The notes beneath the pieces are model-generated. The model made no database searches. It saw nothing but the letters and a program-made list of their open reading frames with translations, and was not told where the DNA came from. Shown here one piece after another: positions 1 to 5,985 of a stretch of 13,838 nt of DNA (its first letter is position 1; the number at the start of each line of letters is the position of its first letter). A program made the position numbers and the translations under genes. The stretch comes from JAAYBG01 sp964411675 (GTDB lineage: Bacteria; Bacillota_I; Bacilli_A; ML615J-28; CAG-698), in NCBI GenBank assembly GCA_964411675.1, contig CAYPLR010000033.1, forward strand, positions 1 through 13,838, written 5' to 3'.

Positions 1-31
1 TTTAGCCTGCAAAAGTAGGAAATCGCCAAAC
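1..31 (+). rRNA. rrf: 5S rRNA, 3' end only (partial)
   Basis: The first ~31 bases match the 3' terminal part of bacterial 5S rRNA: CCTGC, AAAAGTAGGA, then a TCGCCAAAC end that would pair with the 5' end of the molecule. The rest lies before the window. The tRNA genes that follow at once fit the usual rRNA operon order of 16S-23S-5S-tRNA. The exact 3' end (30-32) is estimated. Confidence 0.8.
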
Positions 32-56
32 TCCTTTCTATTAAATTATAAATAAT

Positions 57-133
57 GCCTCCGTAGCTCAGTTGGTTAGAGCACATGACTGTTAATCATG
101 GGGTCATAGGTTCAAGTCCTATTGGGGGCGCCA
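57..133 (+). tRNA. tRNA-Asn (anticodon GUU), copy 1
   Basis: A full cloverleaf can be folded: acceptor GCCTCCG with TGGGGGC (one U-G and one G-U pair), anticodon loop CTGTTAA giving GUU, T arm with TTCAAGT, discriminator G and an encoded CCA. It sits 25 nt after the 5S end and has no obvious promoter of its own, so it is probably processed from the rRNA transcript. An identical 77-nt copy lies at 4071-4147. Confidence 0.97.
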
Positions 134-145
134 TTTTTATAGATA

Positions 146-222
146 GGCCTTTTGGAGAAGCGGTTTAACTCACATGCCTTTCACGCATGCATACACGGGT
201 TCGAATCCCGTAAAGGTCACCA
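146..222 (+). tRNA. tRNA-Glu (anticodon UUC)
   Basis: Acceptor GGCCTTT pairs with AAAGGTC. The anticodon loop is CTTTCAC (UUC), the T arm is ACGGG-TTCGAAT-CCCGT, and CCA is encoded. The D stem has only three good pairs, as is common for tRNA-Glu. It lies 12 nt after tRNA-Asn, so the two form one unit behind the rRNA operon. Confidence 0.96.
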
Positions 223-255
223 ATTTTGTTTAGTTTTAATTATATATAAAAAAAT

Positions 256-281
256 AACACCTGAAATAAGGTGTTTTTTTA
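256..281 (+). terminator. Rho-independent terminator of the rRNA/tRNA operon
   Basis: Stem AACACCT (256-262) and AGGTGTT (269-275) with a six-base loop, followed by a T run to 281. A-rich sequence upstream can extend the stem and may make it work in both directions. It lies 33 nt after tRNA-Glu. Confidence 0.85.
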
Positions 282-318
282 TTTCTTAAAGGTGTTTTTC
301 CCTATTAAATATTTTTTG

Positions 319-347
319 TTGATTTATATATGTTTGTATGTTAAAAT
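319..347 (+). promoter_or_regulatory. Promoter of the phnD-type importer operon
   Basis: A -35 TTGATT (319-324), a 17-nt spacer and a -10 TAAAAT (342-347) preceded by TGT form an extended -10 promoter. Transcription should start near 354, leaving a 5' leader of about 60 nt before the lipoprotein gene. Confidence 0.7.
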
Positions 348-354
348 ATTTTCG

Positions 355-378
355 TAGTAGTTATTTAAATAATTACTA
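355..378. promoter_or_regulatory. 24-bp near-perfect palindrome, candidate operator
   Basis: Positions 355-378 form an inverted repeat centred on TTTAAA (364-369). Eleven of twelve pairs are Watson-Crick and the remaining one is G/T (360/373). It begins 7 bp after the -10 box, exactly where transcription should start, so a bound dimeric repressor would block initiation. As RNA it could instead form a loopless or small-loop hairpin at the 5' end. No regulator gene is present nearby, and the operator role is inferred from position and symmetry. Confidence 0.5.
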
Positions 379-413
379 TTATAAAAATCAAAATTATAAT
401 AGAAGGAGAAAAA

Positions 414-1445
414 ATGAAAAAAATTTTTGGTTTTGTTTTAGTTTTGTTAGCTAGCATTTTACTAGTTGGATGTGCAGATCCTGAATCAAAGGTGATAAAA
501 ATCCAATTTGTTCCATCACAAGATGCTAGTATTATTTCAACACAAGCACCTATTATAGAGGATTTGCTAGAAGCTGAAATGCCTGGTTACACATTTGAAA
601 TTAGTACAGGTACTGATTATAATGCAGTATTAGAGGGAATGCTTTCAGGTCAAATTCAAGTTGGTTTCTTAACAGCACAACAATATGCTGGCGTTTCAAT
701 CAATAATCCTGGTGAAGTTGAACCAATATTGACATCTGTTCGTGATAAATATCAAGTTCAAGATGATTATGCCACATTCGAAGAGCAAATTAAAGCGATG
801 AATGGTGAAGTTACTGGATACAATTATCTGGGTCAACAAAGTGTAAATAAAACTAACAATTACAATTCTATTTGTATCGTATTAAAAGACAGTGCAATTA
901 ATACAGTTGCTGATCTAAAAGGAAAAATTTGTGCTACTCAAAAGACATCATCAGGTGCTGGATATGTTTATCCATCTGTACTACTTGATTCATTATCAAT
1001 GAAGTTTGTTAACTCTACAAGCCCAGATGCTACAAAAGGTGAAGTTGGAGCACAAACAGTAAGTGGTTATCCTGCTGCAATCCAATTAGTTTTGGATGGC
1101 GATGTTGATGCTGCTTGGATCTTCCTAGATGCAAGATACAGTTCATATTATAACAATGAAGCTGCTGGTAAGTATTATAAAGGAACTGGTGAAAACAATA
1201 TTTTCGAATTAACAAAAGTTATTGGCATGACAACTGGTATTTATAATGATACTATTTCTGTTGTTAGTACAATGAAAAAATCAGTAAAATCTGCTCTTCA
1301 AGATGCATTTATTAACATTGCAAAGACAGAAGCTGGTTATGATGCTTTATATAAGATTTATTCTCACACTGGATATATGAAAGCAACAGATGCTGATTAT
1401 GAAGGAGAAAGAGAAGTTTATAGATTTAAAGAATCATTAAGTTAA
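414..1445 (+). CDS. phnD: PhnD-type ABC importer substrate-binding lipoprotein
   Basis: Extracytoplasmic receptor of an importer of the phosphonate/phosphite type, 343 aa. Residues 1-20 are a lipoprotein signal with lipobox LVGC, so Cys20 should be lipidated and anchor the mature protein outside the membrane. The remainder follows the PhnD periplasmic-binding pattern: an early FVPSQD stretch, a TDYNAVLEGMLSGQIQVGFL segment near residues 68-87, and a later NDTISVV segment. The start is set by AAGGAG at 403-408. It is the first gene of a four-gene operon with the ATPase and two permeases. No C-P lyase or phosphonatase gene is visible, and mycoplasmal relatives of this family (p37) bind thiamine pyrophosphate, so the substrate could be a phosphonate, phosphite, phosphate ester or thiamine phosphate. 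The family call is firm; the ligand is open. Confidence 0.9.
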   Translation: MKKIFGFVLVLLASILLVGCADPESKVIKIQFVPSQDASIISTQAPIIEDLLEAEMPGYTFEISTGTDYNAVLEGMLSGQIQVGFLTAQQYAGVSINNPGEVEPILTSVRDKYQVQDDYATFEEQIKAMNGEVTGYNYLGQQSVNKTNNYNSICIVLKDSAINTVADLKGKICATQKTSSGAGYVYPSVLLDSLSMKFVNSTSPDATKGEVGAQTVSGYPAAIQLVLDGDVDAAWIFLDARYSSYYNNEAAGKYYKGTGENNIFELTKVIGMTTGIYNDTISVVSTMKKSVKSALQDAFINIAKTEAGYDALYKIYSHTGYMKATDADYEGEREVYRFKESLS

Positions 1446-1461
1446 GAATGATAGGAGCACT

Positions 1462-2271
1462 ATGATAAAATTTATAAATGTTGATAAAGTATATCCCAAT
1501 GGATTTCAAGCATTAAGTAATATTAATCTTGAAATCCATGATGGAGAATTTGTTGCAATAATAGGTTTATCTGGTGCTGGAAAGTCTACTTTACTAAGAA
1601 CAATTAATAAAATGCACCCAATTACGAGGGGTGAATTATATGTCAATGAAGTTGACATCAGTAAAGTTAAAGGAAAAGAATTACGTTTACTTAGAAGAAG
1701 CATTGGGATGATTTTTCAATCTTTCAACTTAGTCAAGCGTTCTTCGGTTATCAATAATGTATTAGCTGGTAGAGTGGCTTACCACTCTACCATTACTTCA
1801 TTATTAGGAACATTTCCAGTCGAAGATAAAATGATTGCTCTTGAAGCACTAGATAAAGTTGGTATTTTAGAAAAAGCATTTGTTCGAGCAGATCAACTAT
1901 CGGGTGGTCAGCAACAAAGAGTAGCTCTTGCTAGAGCACTAAGTCAAAAACCACATATCATTTTAGCCGATGAGCCAGTAGCTTCGCTTGATCCTATTAC
2001 TACAATCTCGGTAATGAATGATTTTAAGCGAATTAATAAAGAAATGGGAATAACAATTGTTGCAAACATGCATCATGTTGATTTAGCATTGAAGTACGCC
2101 ACAAGAATTATTGGTATTAAGGAAGGAAAAATTGTTTTTGATGGAGCTGTTGATCTAGTAACTGAAGAAGTTCTGATTAGTATTTATGGCCGTTCTATTA
2201 AAGAAAGCGAAAAGCTGGGAAATGTAGACATTGATGAAGCAGAACTTGAAGGTAAAGGAAGTGGCAAGTAA
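1462..2271 (+). CDS. phnC: PhnC-type ABC importer ATP-binding protein
   Basis: Cytoplasmic ATPase that drives the importer, 269 aa, a normal PhnC length. Visible motifs in order are Walker A GLSGAGKS (35-42), Q-loop Gln86, signature LSGGQ (146-150), Walker B ending D170-E171, D-loop SLD (175-177) and the switch His204 in NMHH. All catalytic residues are present. The start follows AGGAG at 1453-1457, 16 nt after the lipoprotein gene. The first permease begins one base after its stop codon, which suggests translational coupling. A 10-bp perfect hairpin (1768-1791) lies inside the coding sequence, within the segment AGRVAYHST. The ATPase has no ligand specificity of its own, so substrate remains as uncertain as for the receptor. 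Confidence 0.93.
   Translation: MIKFINVDKVYPNGFQALSNINLEIHDGEFVAIIGLSGAGKSTLLRTINKMHPITRGELYVNEVDISKVKGKELRLLRRSIGMIFQSFNLVKRSSVINNVLAGRVAYHSTITSLLGTFPVEDKMIALEALDKVGILEKAFVRADQLSGGQQQRVALARALSQKPHIILADEPVASLDPITTISVMNDFKRINKEMGITIVANMHHVDLALKYATRIIGIKEGKIVFDGAVDLVTEEVLISIYGRSIKESEKLGNVDIDEAELEGKGSGK
1768..1791 (+). repeat. Perfect 10-bp inverted repeat inside phnC
   Basis: GGTAGAGTGG (1768-1777) and CCACTCTACC (1782-1791) surround a CTTA tetraloop. The stem is much more GC-rich than its surroundings and has no T run after it, so it is not an ordinary terminator. In the mRNA it would be a stable hairpin about one third into the gene. Confidence 0.8.
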
Positions 2272-2272
2272 A

Positions 2273-3133
2273 ATGAGCAAGCCCACTTTATTAGATAAGA
2301 TTTATCCTCAAAAGCAATATAATGTCAATGGAAAAATCATAAAAAAACCAAGAAACAAAATGATTTTCATTGCTGTTTTAGTGATTATCATTTTTATTGG
2401 CATGTTATTTTTCATTCCAATAAGAAATATTACCATTAAATTTGAACAATTTCCTGTCATCATAGAAAAAATGTTTAGTCCTAATACTGGTAAGACAAAG
2501 AGTTGGGCAGGATGGTTTTTATATATAAAAGAAACAGTATTACCTTTGATGCTAGAAACAATTAATATGTGTTTTTTAGGAACATTGTTTGGGGCTACCC
2601 TTGCAATTCCGTTCTCAATATTAGCAGCAAGAAATATCTCAAAAAAAGGGATTATCTATCAACCCGTTAAACTCTTTATGAACTTCATAAGAACGATTCC
2701 TACGTATGTTTTGGCGGTTATCGCTATGATTTGTTTTGGTATTGGATTGTTAACTGGTGTAGTAGCTATGACAATTTTCACATTTGGTTTATTAACTAAA
2801 ATGTTATATGAAGTTATTGAAACTGTAGATATGGGACCATTTGAGTCACTAGAATCTGCAGGAGCACACAAGATTGAAGCATTTCGTTATGCTGTTATTC
2901 CTCAAATACTTCCTATCTTCATTGGCTATTTTATTTATGCTTTTGAAATCAATGTTCGAGGTTCGGTAATTCTAGGCTATGTAGGTGCTGGAGGAATTGG
3001 ATTAGAATTAGATACAGCAATTAGTGAAGGAGCTCATTATTATGATCGTGTAGGAGCCATTGTTGTTGTTATCTTCTTAGTTGTTTTAATTCTTCAAGGA
3101 TTCACTAGATATGCAAGGGGTAAGCTTCAATGA
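2273..3133 (+). CDS. phnE: PhnE-type ABC importer permease, subunit 1
   Basis: Inner-membrane permease of 286 aa with a hydrophobic segment near the N-terminus, an extracytoplasmic loop, and about five further hydrophobic stretches. The cytoplasmic EAA-type loop reads ESLESAGAHKIEAFRYAVIPQILP near residues 191-214 and is the contact for the ATPase. I choose ATG 2273, one base after the phnC stop, with AAGGA about 12 nt upstream; an upstream in-frame ATG at 2231 would overlap phnC by 41 nt and lacks a better site. The TGA stop overlaps the next ATG (ATGA), so the two permeases are probably made in a coupled way and pair as a heterodimer. This TGA also shows the standard genetic code. Confidence 0.9.
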   Translation: MSKPTLLDKIYPQKQYNVNGKIIKKPRNKMIFIAVLVIIIFIGMLFFIPIRNITIKFEQFPVIIEKMFSPNTGKTKSWAGWFLYIKETVLPLMLETINMCFLGTLFGATLAIPFSILAARNISKKGIIYQPVKLFMNFIRTIPTYVLAVIAMICFGIGLLTGVVAMTIFTFGLLTKMLYEVIETVDMGPFESLESAGAHKIEAFRYAVIPQILPIFIGYFIYAFEINVRGSVILGYVGAGGIGLELDTAISEGAHYYDRVGAIVVVIFLVVLILQGFTRYARGKLQ

Positions 3134-3969
3134 TGAAACTAGAGAAATTGACTCCCCAAAAAGCATATAAAAATCGACCTAAAAAATGGATTTACAATTT
3201 GCTTTTATTTGCTATCTTTGTTGGTATTGTTGTCTATTCTATAGTTAGTTCAGAATTAGGAAGTAGTAGAGCAATCAATTGGGAACGACTTCAAAATCTA
3301 GGGAAAGGGTTTATTAATCCTAATGTAGAGTTTTTATTGGGAATAGGTCCTAACTATTCTGGAAAAAATTTTGTATATTCTGTTCCTTATTTAACACTTC
3401 AAACCATTGCGATTGCTTTTGTTGGTACGATGATTGCTGCAATTCTTGCCATTCCATTTGGATTTATTACAGCGCGTAATGTAGTTGGTAATAAAATATC
3501 GAAAATAGGAGAAGTATTATTAATCATCATTCGTACTTTCCCCGAAATACTACTTGCTCTAATTTTAATTCGTGTATCAGGAATAGGAGCCCTAACAGGA
3601 ACGATTGTTATTGGGATTCACTCAGTGGGAATGATAGGAAAACTTTACGCAGAATCCATAGAGAATATGGAATCGGGTCCACTAGAAGCCCTAGATGCTG
3701 TTGGCGCAAGTACTTCAGTAAAAATCAGACATGGAATATTTCCCCAAGTATTGCCTGACTTTTTATCGACTATTTTATATCGTTTTGATATTAATGTCCG
3801 TACAGCGAGTGTTTTAGGAATTGTTTCTGCTGGTGGTATTGGAGCTCCATTAATCTTTGCATCAACAAATTATCATTGGAGTGACTTAGCATCGATTATG
3901 TATGCTATCATTATTATGGTTACTGCTGTTGATTTAATTTCTAGTTATTTACGAAAAAAATTAATTTAA
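3130..3969 (+). CDS. phnE: PhnE-type ABC importer permease, subunit 2
   Basis: Second integral membrane permease, 279 aa, homologous in outline to the preceding gene: N-terminal hydrophobic segment, extracytoplasmic stretch, then the transport core. The EAA-type loop is EALDAVGASTSVKIRHGIFPQVLP, and the segment RTASVLGIVSAGGIG parallels RGSVILGYVGAGGIG of subunit 1. The start overlaps the previous stop by ATGA, with AAGGGG about 9 nt upstream; a second ATG follows at 3133 and cannot be excluded. Two divergent PhnE copies after one PhnC are common in Bacillota, where the channel is a heterodimer. The operon ends here, since the terminator begins inside the stop codon. Confidence 0.9.
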   Translation: MMKLEKLTPQKAYKNRPKKWIYNLLLFAIFVGIVVYSIVSSELGSSRAINWERLQNLGKGFINPNVEFLLGIGPNYSGKNFVYSVPYLTLQTIAIAFVGTMIAAILAIPFGFITARNVVGNKISKIGEVLLIIIRTFPEILLALILIRVSGIGALTGTIVIGIHSVGMIGKLYAESIENMESGPLEALDAVGASTSVKIRHGIFPQVLPDFLSTILYRFDINVRTASVLGIVSAGGIGAPLIFASTNYHWSDLASIMYAIIIMVTAVDLISSYLRKKLI

Positions 3970-4003
3970 AGTTTGAATTTCGTGATGAATTCGAACTTTT
4001 TAT
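3968..4003 (+). terminator. Terminator of the importer operon
   Basis: A 12-bp stem, AAAGTTTGAATT (3968-3979) with AATTCGAACTTT (3988-3999), has one T-G wobble and an 8-nt loop, followed by TTTTTATTTT. The stem starts on the last two bases of the phnE stop codon. Confidence 0.85.
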
Positions 4004-4028
4004 TTTCCTTGATAAATCTATTTTTTTC

Positions 4029-4057
4029 TTGATTTTAACAAACAGTTATGTTAGAAT
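4029..4057 (+). promoter_or_regulatory. Promoter of tRNA-Asn copy 2 and probably the ABC-F gene
   Basis: -35 TTGATT (4029-4034), 17-nt spacer, -10 TAGAAT (4052-4057) preceded by TGT (extended -10). Transcription should begin near 4064, 7 nt before the tRNA. No terminator separates the tRNA from the leader peptide and ABC-F gene, and the 35 nt between them hold no convincing second promoter. Confidence 0.7.
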
Positions 4058-4070
4058 TTATTCGATGAGT

Positions 4071-4147
4071 GCCTCCGTAGCTCAGTTGGTTAGAGCACAT
4101 GACTGTTAATCATGGGGTCATAGGTTCAAGTCCTATTGGGGGCGCCA
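4071..4147 (+). tRNA. tRNA-Asn (anticodon GUU), copy 2
   Basis: Identical over all 77 nt to the copy at 57-133, including encoded CCA, while the flanks differ, so only the gene itself is duplicated. It has its own extended -10 promoter and no terminator of its own. It is immediately followed by the leader peptide of the ABC-F gene, so a shared primary transcript is likely. Confidence 0.97.
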
Positions 4148-4182
4148 TTTATGTTGTTAAAAATTAAAAAGGAGTTGAAAAG

Positions 4183-4203
4183 ATGCGTAAAATTTCTTGC
4201 TAG
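4183..4203 (+). CDS. Six-residue leader peptide (MRKISC) upstream of the ABC-F gene
   Basis: ATG-CGT-AAA-ATT-TCT-TGC-TAG is preceded by AAGGAG (4169-4174) at 8-nt spacing, a better site than many full genes have. Its last codons (4193-4201, TTTCTTGCT) are exactly complementary to 4265-4273. Short peptides in this position are the drug sensors of erm genes and of many ABC-F resistance genes: an inhibitor stalls the ribosome on them and changes the RNA fold downstream. I infer the same role here. The peptide itself does not match a leader I know. Confidence 0.65.
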   Translation: MRKISC

Positions 4204-4383
4204 TATTTAAGGGATTTAATAACAAAAAAGAGGGTTTTTGAAACCTAATTTTGTTGTGCCTTTCAGCAAGAAAAACACATTCTTTTAAACTGATACCGAA
4301 AGATGATATTTTAATGTTTTTTTGTCTTTCTTTATTGTTAGTTGTAGGAATATTTCTTGCGACTATTTTTTAATGTAAGGAGG
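4193..4383 (+). promoter_or_regulatory. Predicted translational attenuator controlling the ABC-F gene
   Basis: Three pairings compete. Segment 1 (4193-4201, TTTCTTGCT, in the leader peptide codons) pairs with segment 2 (4265-4273, AGCAAGAAA) over 9 bp; inside this stem AACAAAA/TTTTGTT (4221-4227/4249-4255) and GGGTTT/AAACCT (4232-4237/4241-4246) add more pairs. Segment 3 (4353-4360, TTTCTTGC) repeats segment 1 and can pair with segment 2 over 8 bp. Segment 3 can also pair with 4375-4382 (GTAAGGAG, with wobbles), which covers the ribosome binding site of the ABC-F gene. A ribosome stalled on the leader would free segment 2 to capture segment 3 and expose the site, the logic known for ermC. The pairings are seen; the switching is inferred. 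Confidence 0.6.
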
Positions 4384-4389
4384 AATTTT

Positions 4390-5868
4390 ATGGCATTAAT
4401 TAATGTTACGAATCTTACTTTTCAATATGAAGGAAGTTATGATACTATATTTGAAAATGTCAGTTTTCAAATTGATACTAGTTGGAAATTAGGCCTTATT
4501 GGCCGTAATGGACGGGGAAAAACAACATTGTTGAAGTTGTTTATGAATGAATATGAGTATAGCGGAAATATTAGTGGAGACATAATCTTTGATTATTTTC
4601 CATTTACGATTCAAAATGAAGCAAAGCGAACAATAGAAATTGTAAATGAAATGTATCCAAAATATATCTATTGGCAATTAGTACGCGAGTTATCACTGTT
4701 AGCTCTTGATGAAAATATATTAAACCAAGAATATAAAAAATTATCCTTTGGAGAACAAACAAAGGTGATGCTGGCTGTATTGTTTCTTAAATCTGAACAT
4801 TTTTTATTAATTGATGAGCCAACCAATCATCTTGATATGGAAGCCAGGAAGTTAGTAGCTGATTATTTAAAAAGCAAAAGCGGATTCATTCTAGTCTCTC
4901 ATGATCGAAGTTTTTTAGATGATTGTGTTGATCATATCTTGGCAATCAATAAAACCAATATAGAGATTGTTCAAGGGAATTTCTCAAGTTGGTATACAAA
5001 TAAAATAAACCAGGATAATCTAGAACAAAGCAAAAACGAAAAATTAAAAAAGGAAATTACTAGATTAGAAAAAGCGAGTATAGAAAAGAAAAAATGGTCT
5101 GATAAACTTGAAAAGACAAAGTATAATACAAGAATTGCCGGTCTTCGTCCTGATCGAGGATATATTGGTCACAAATCAGCGAAGCTGATGAAACGAGCAA
5201 AAGTGTTAGAAACTAGAAGCGAAAAAGCAATATTAGAAAAACAAAGCCTATTACAAAATGTTGAAAGCAAAGACGAGTTAATCATCAGTACGTTAGAGTA
5301 TTATTCTAATCATTTGGTAACATTCGATAAAGTATCCATATTTTATAATGAGAGAATGATTTGTAATGATGTCTCGTTTACTATCAATCAGAGCGATCGA
5401 GTGGCAATAAGGGGAAGAAATGGGACGGGTAAAACAAGTATTATTAAATTATTATTACAAGAAGAAATAAAATTTAGAGGGTTTATTGATATAGGAAGTA
5501 ATCTAATGATTTCTTATGTGTCGCAAAGTACCGATAATCTACAAGGAAGTCTATCTGACTATGCAACAAAATATCAAATCGATGAAAGTTTATTTAAAGC
5601 AATTCTTCGCAAATTGGATTTTTCTAGAGTTCAATTTGAAAAAGATATGGCAAGTTTTAGTGAAGGACAAAAGAAAAAGGTATTGATTGCCCGAAGCTTA
5701 TCAGAAAAAGCACATTTATATGTTTGGGATGAGCCACTTAATTTTATTGATGTAATTTCGCGAATGCAAATAGAAGAATTAATTCTTAAGTTTAAGCCAA
5801 CAATTTTATTTGTTGAACACGATAAAACTTTTTGTGAAAAGATTGCTACAAAAATAGTTGCTCTTTAG
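4390..5868 (+). CDS. ABC-F ribosome-protection protein, Lsa/Vga type
   Basis: Soluble protein of 492 aa with two ATPase domains and no membrane segment; ABC-F proteins of this subgroup enter the ribosomal E site and dislodge lincosamides, streptogramin A and pleuromutilins. Domain 1 has Walker A GRNGRGKT (38-45), signature LSFGEQTK (118-125), Walker B LLIDEPTNHLD with Glu143, and His171. A charged linker (about 200-300) contains KWSDKLEKTK and DRGYIGHKSAKLMKRAK, wording I associate with Lsa/Vga proteins. Domain 2 has GRNGTGKT (342-349), signature FSEGQKKK (423-430), Walker B with WDEPLNFID (Glu448) and His477. All catalytic residues are intact. ATG 4390 is chosen because AAGGAGG lies at 4377-4383; a TTG at 4357 is in frame but has no comparable site. 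The leader peptide upstream supports an inducible resistance role. The exact drug range cannot be read from the sequence. Confidence 0.88.
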   Translation: MALINVTNLTFQYEGSYDTIFENVSFQIDTSWKLGLIGRNGRGKTTLLKLFMNEYEYSGNISGDIIFDYFPFTIQNEAKRTIEIVNEMYPKYIYWQLVRELSLLALDENILNQEYKKLSFGEQTKVMLAVLFLKSEHFLLIDEPTNHLDMEARKLVADYLKSKSGFILVSHDRSFLDDCVDHILAINKTNIEIVQGNFSSWYTNKINQDNLEQSKNEKLKKEITRLEKASIEKKKWSDKLEKTKYNTRIAGLRPDRGYIGHKSAKLMKRAKVLETRSEKAILEKQSLLQNVESKDELIISTLEYYSNHLVTFDKVSIFYNERMICNDVSFTINQSDRVAIRGRNGTGKTSIIKLLLQEEIKFRGFIDIGSNLMISYVSQSTDNLQGSLSDYATKYQIDESLFKAILRKLDFSRVQFEKDMASFSEGQKKKVLIARSLSEKAHLYVWDEPLNFIDVISRMQIEELILKFKPTILFVEHDKTFCEKIATKIVAL

Positions 5869-5926
5869 GTGTAAGTATTAATTCAAAGTGGGAAGAATAT
5901 TTACATGATAAAATAAAAAAACTTCT
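5869..5926. other. Short gap after the ABC-F gene without a clear terminator
   Basis: AT-rich sequence with only weak stem possibilities (for example GAAG with CTTC) and no T run after a stem. ABC-F transcripts may therefore read into the exporter operon, which in any case has its own promoter. Confidence 0.4.
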
Positions 5927-5955
5927 TTGCATTCAGAGTATGATTATAGTATAAT
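5927..5955 (+). promoter_or_regulatory. Promoter of the thioredoxin-like/exporter operon
   Basis: -35 TTGCAT (5927-5932), 17-nt spacer and a consensus -10 TATAAT (5950-5955). The start near 5962 leaves a short leader of about 24 nt before ATG 5986 and places the alternative upstream ATG at 5959 outside the transcript. Confidence 0.75.
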
Positions 5956-5985
5956 ATTATGTGTTGTACCAAAGGAGGTGGAGCG

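Noticed and set aside
290..413. Riboswitch (thiamine or other) before the lipoprotein gene
   Set aside because: The leader is only about 60 nt, very AT-rich, and has none of the conserved thiamine-pyrophosphate riboswitch segments; only the palindrome stands out.
2231..2272. Upstream in-frame ATG for the first phnE-type permease
   Set aside because: It lies inside phnC and would overlap it by 41 nt; ATG 2273, one base after the phnC stop, fits the operon better.
57..4147. Genomic island inserted at tRNA-Asn with att repeats
   Set aside because: The repeat is exactly the whole tRNA gene and stops at its ends, and there is no integrase, excisionase or phage gene between the copies.
4271..4325. 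Intrinsic terminator in the ABC-F leader (A-rich arm paired with the T run at 4317-4323)
   Set aside because: The possible stem is almost all A-T with bulges and consumes the T run itself. Transcription attenuation cannot be excluded, but the pairing that hides the ribosome binding site is clearer.
4357..4389. TTG start extending the ABC-F protein by 11 residues
   Set aside because: No ribosome binding site at useful distance, while AAGGAGG (4377-4383) is well placed for ATG 4390, where the conserved N-terminus begins.
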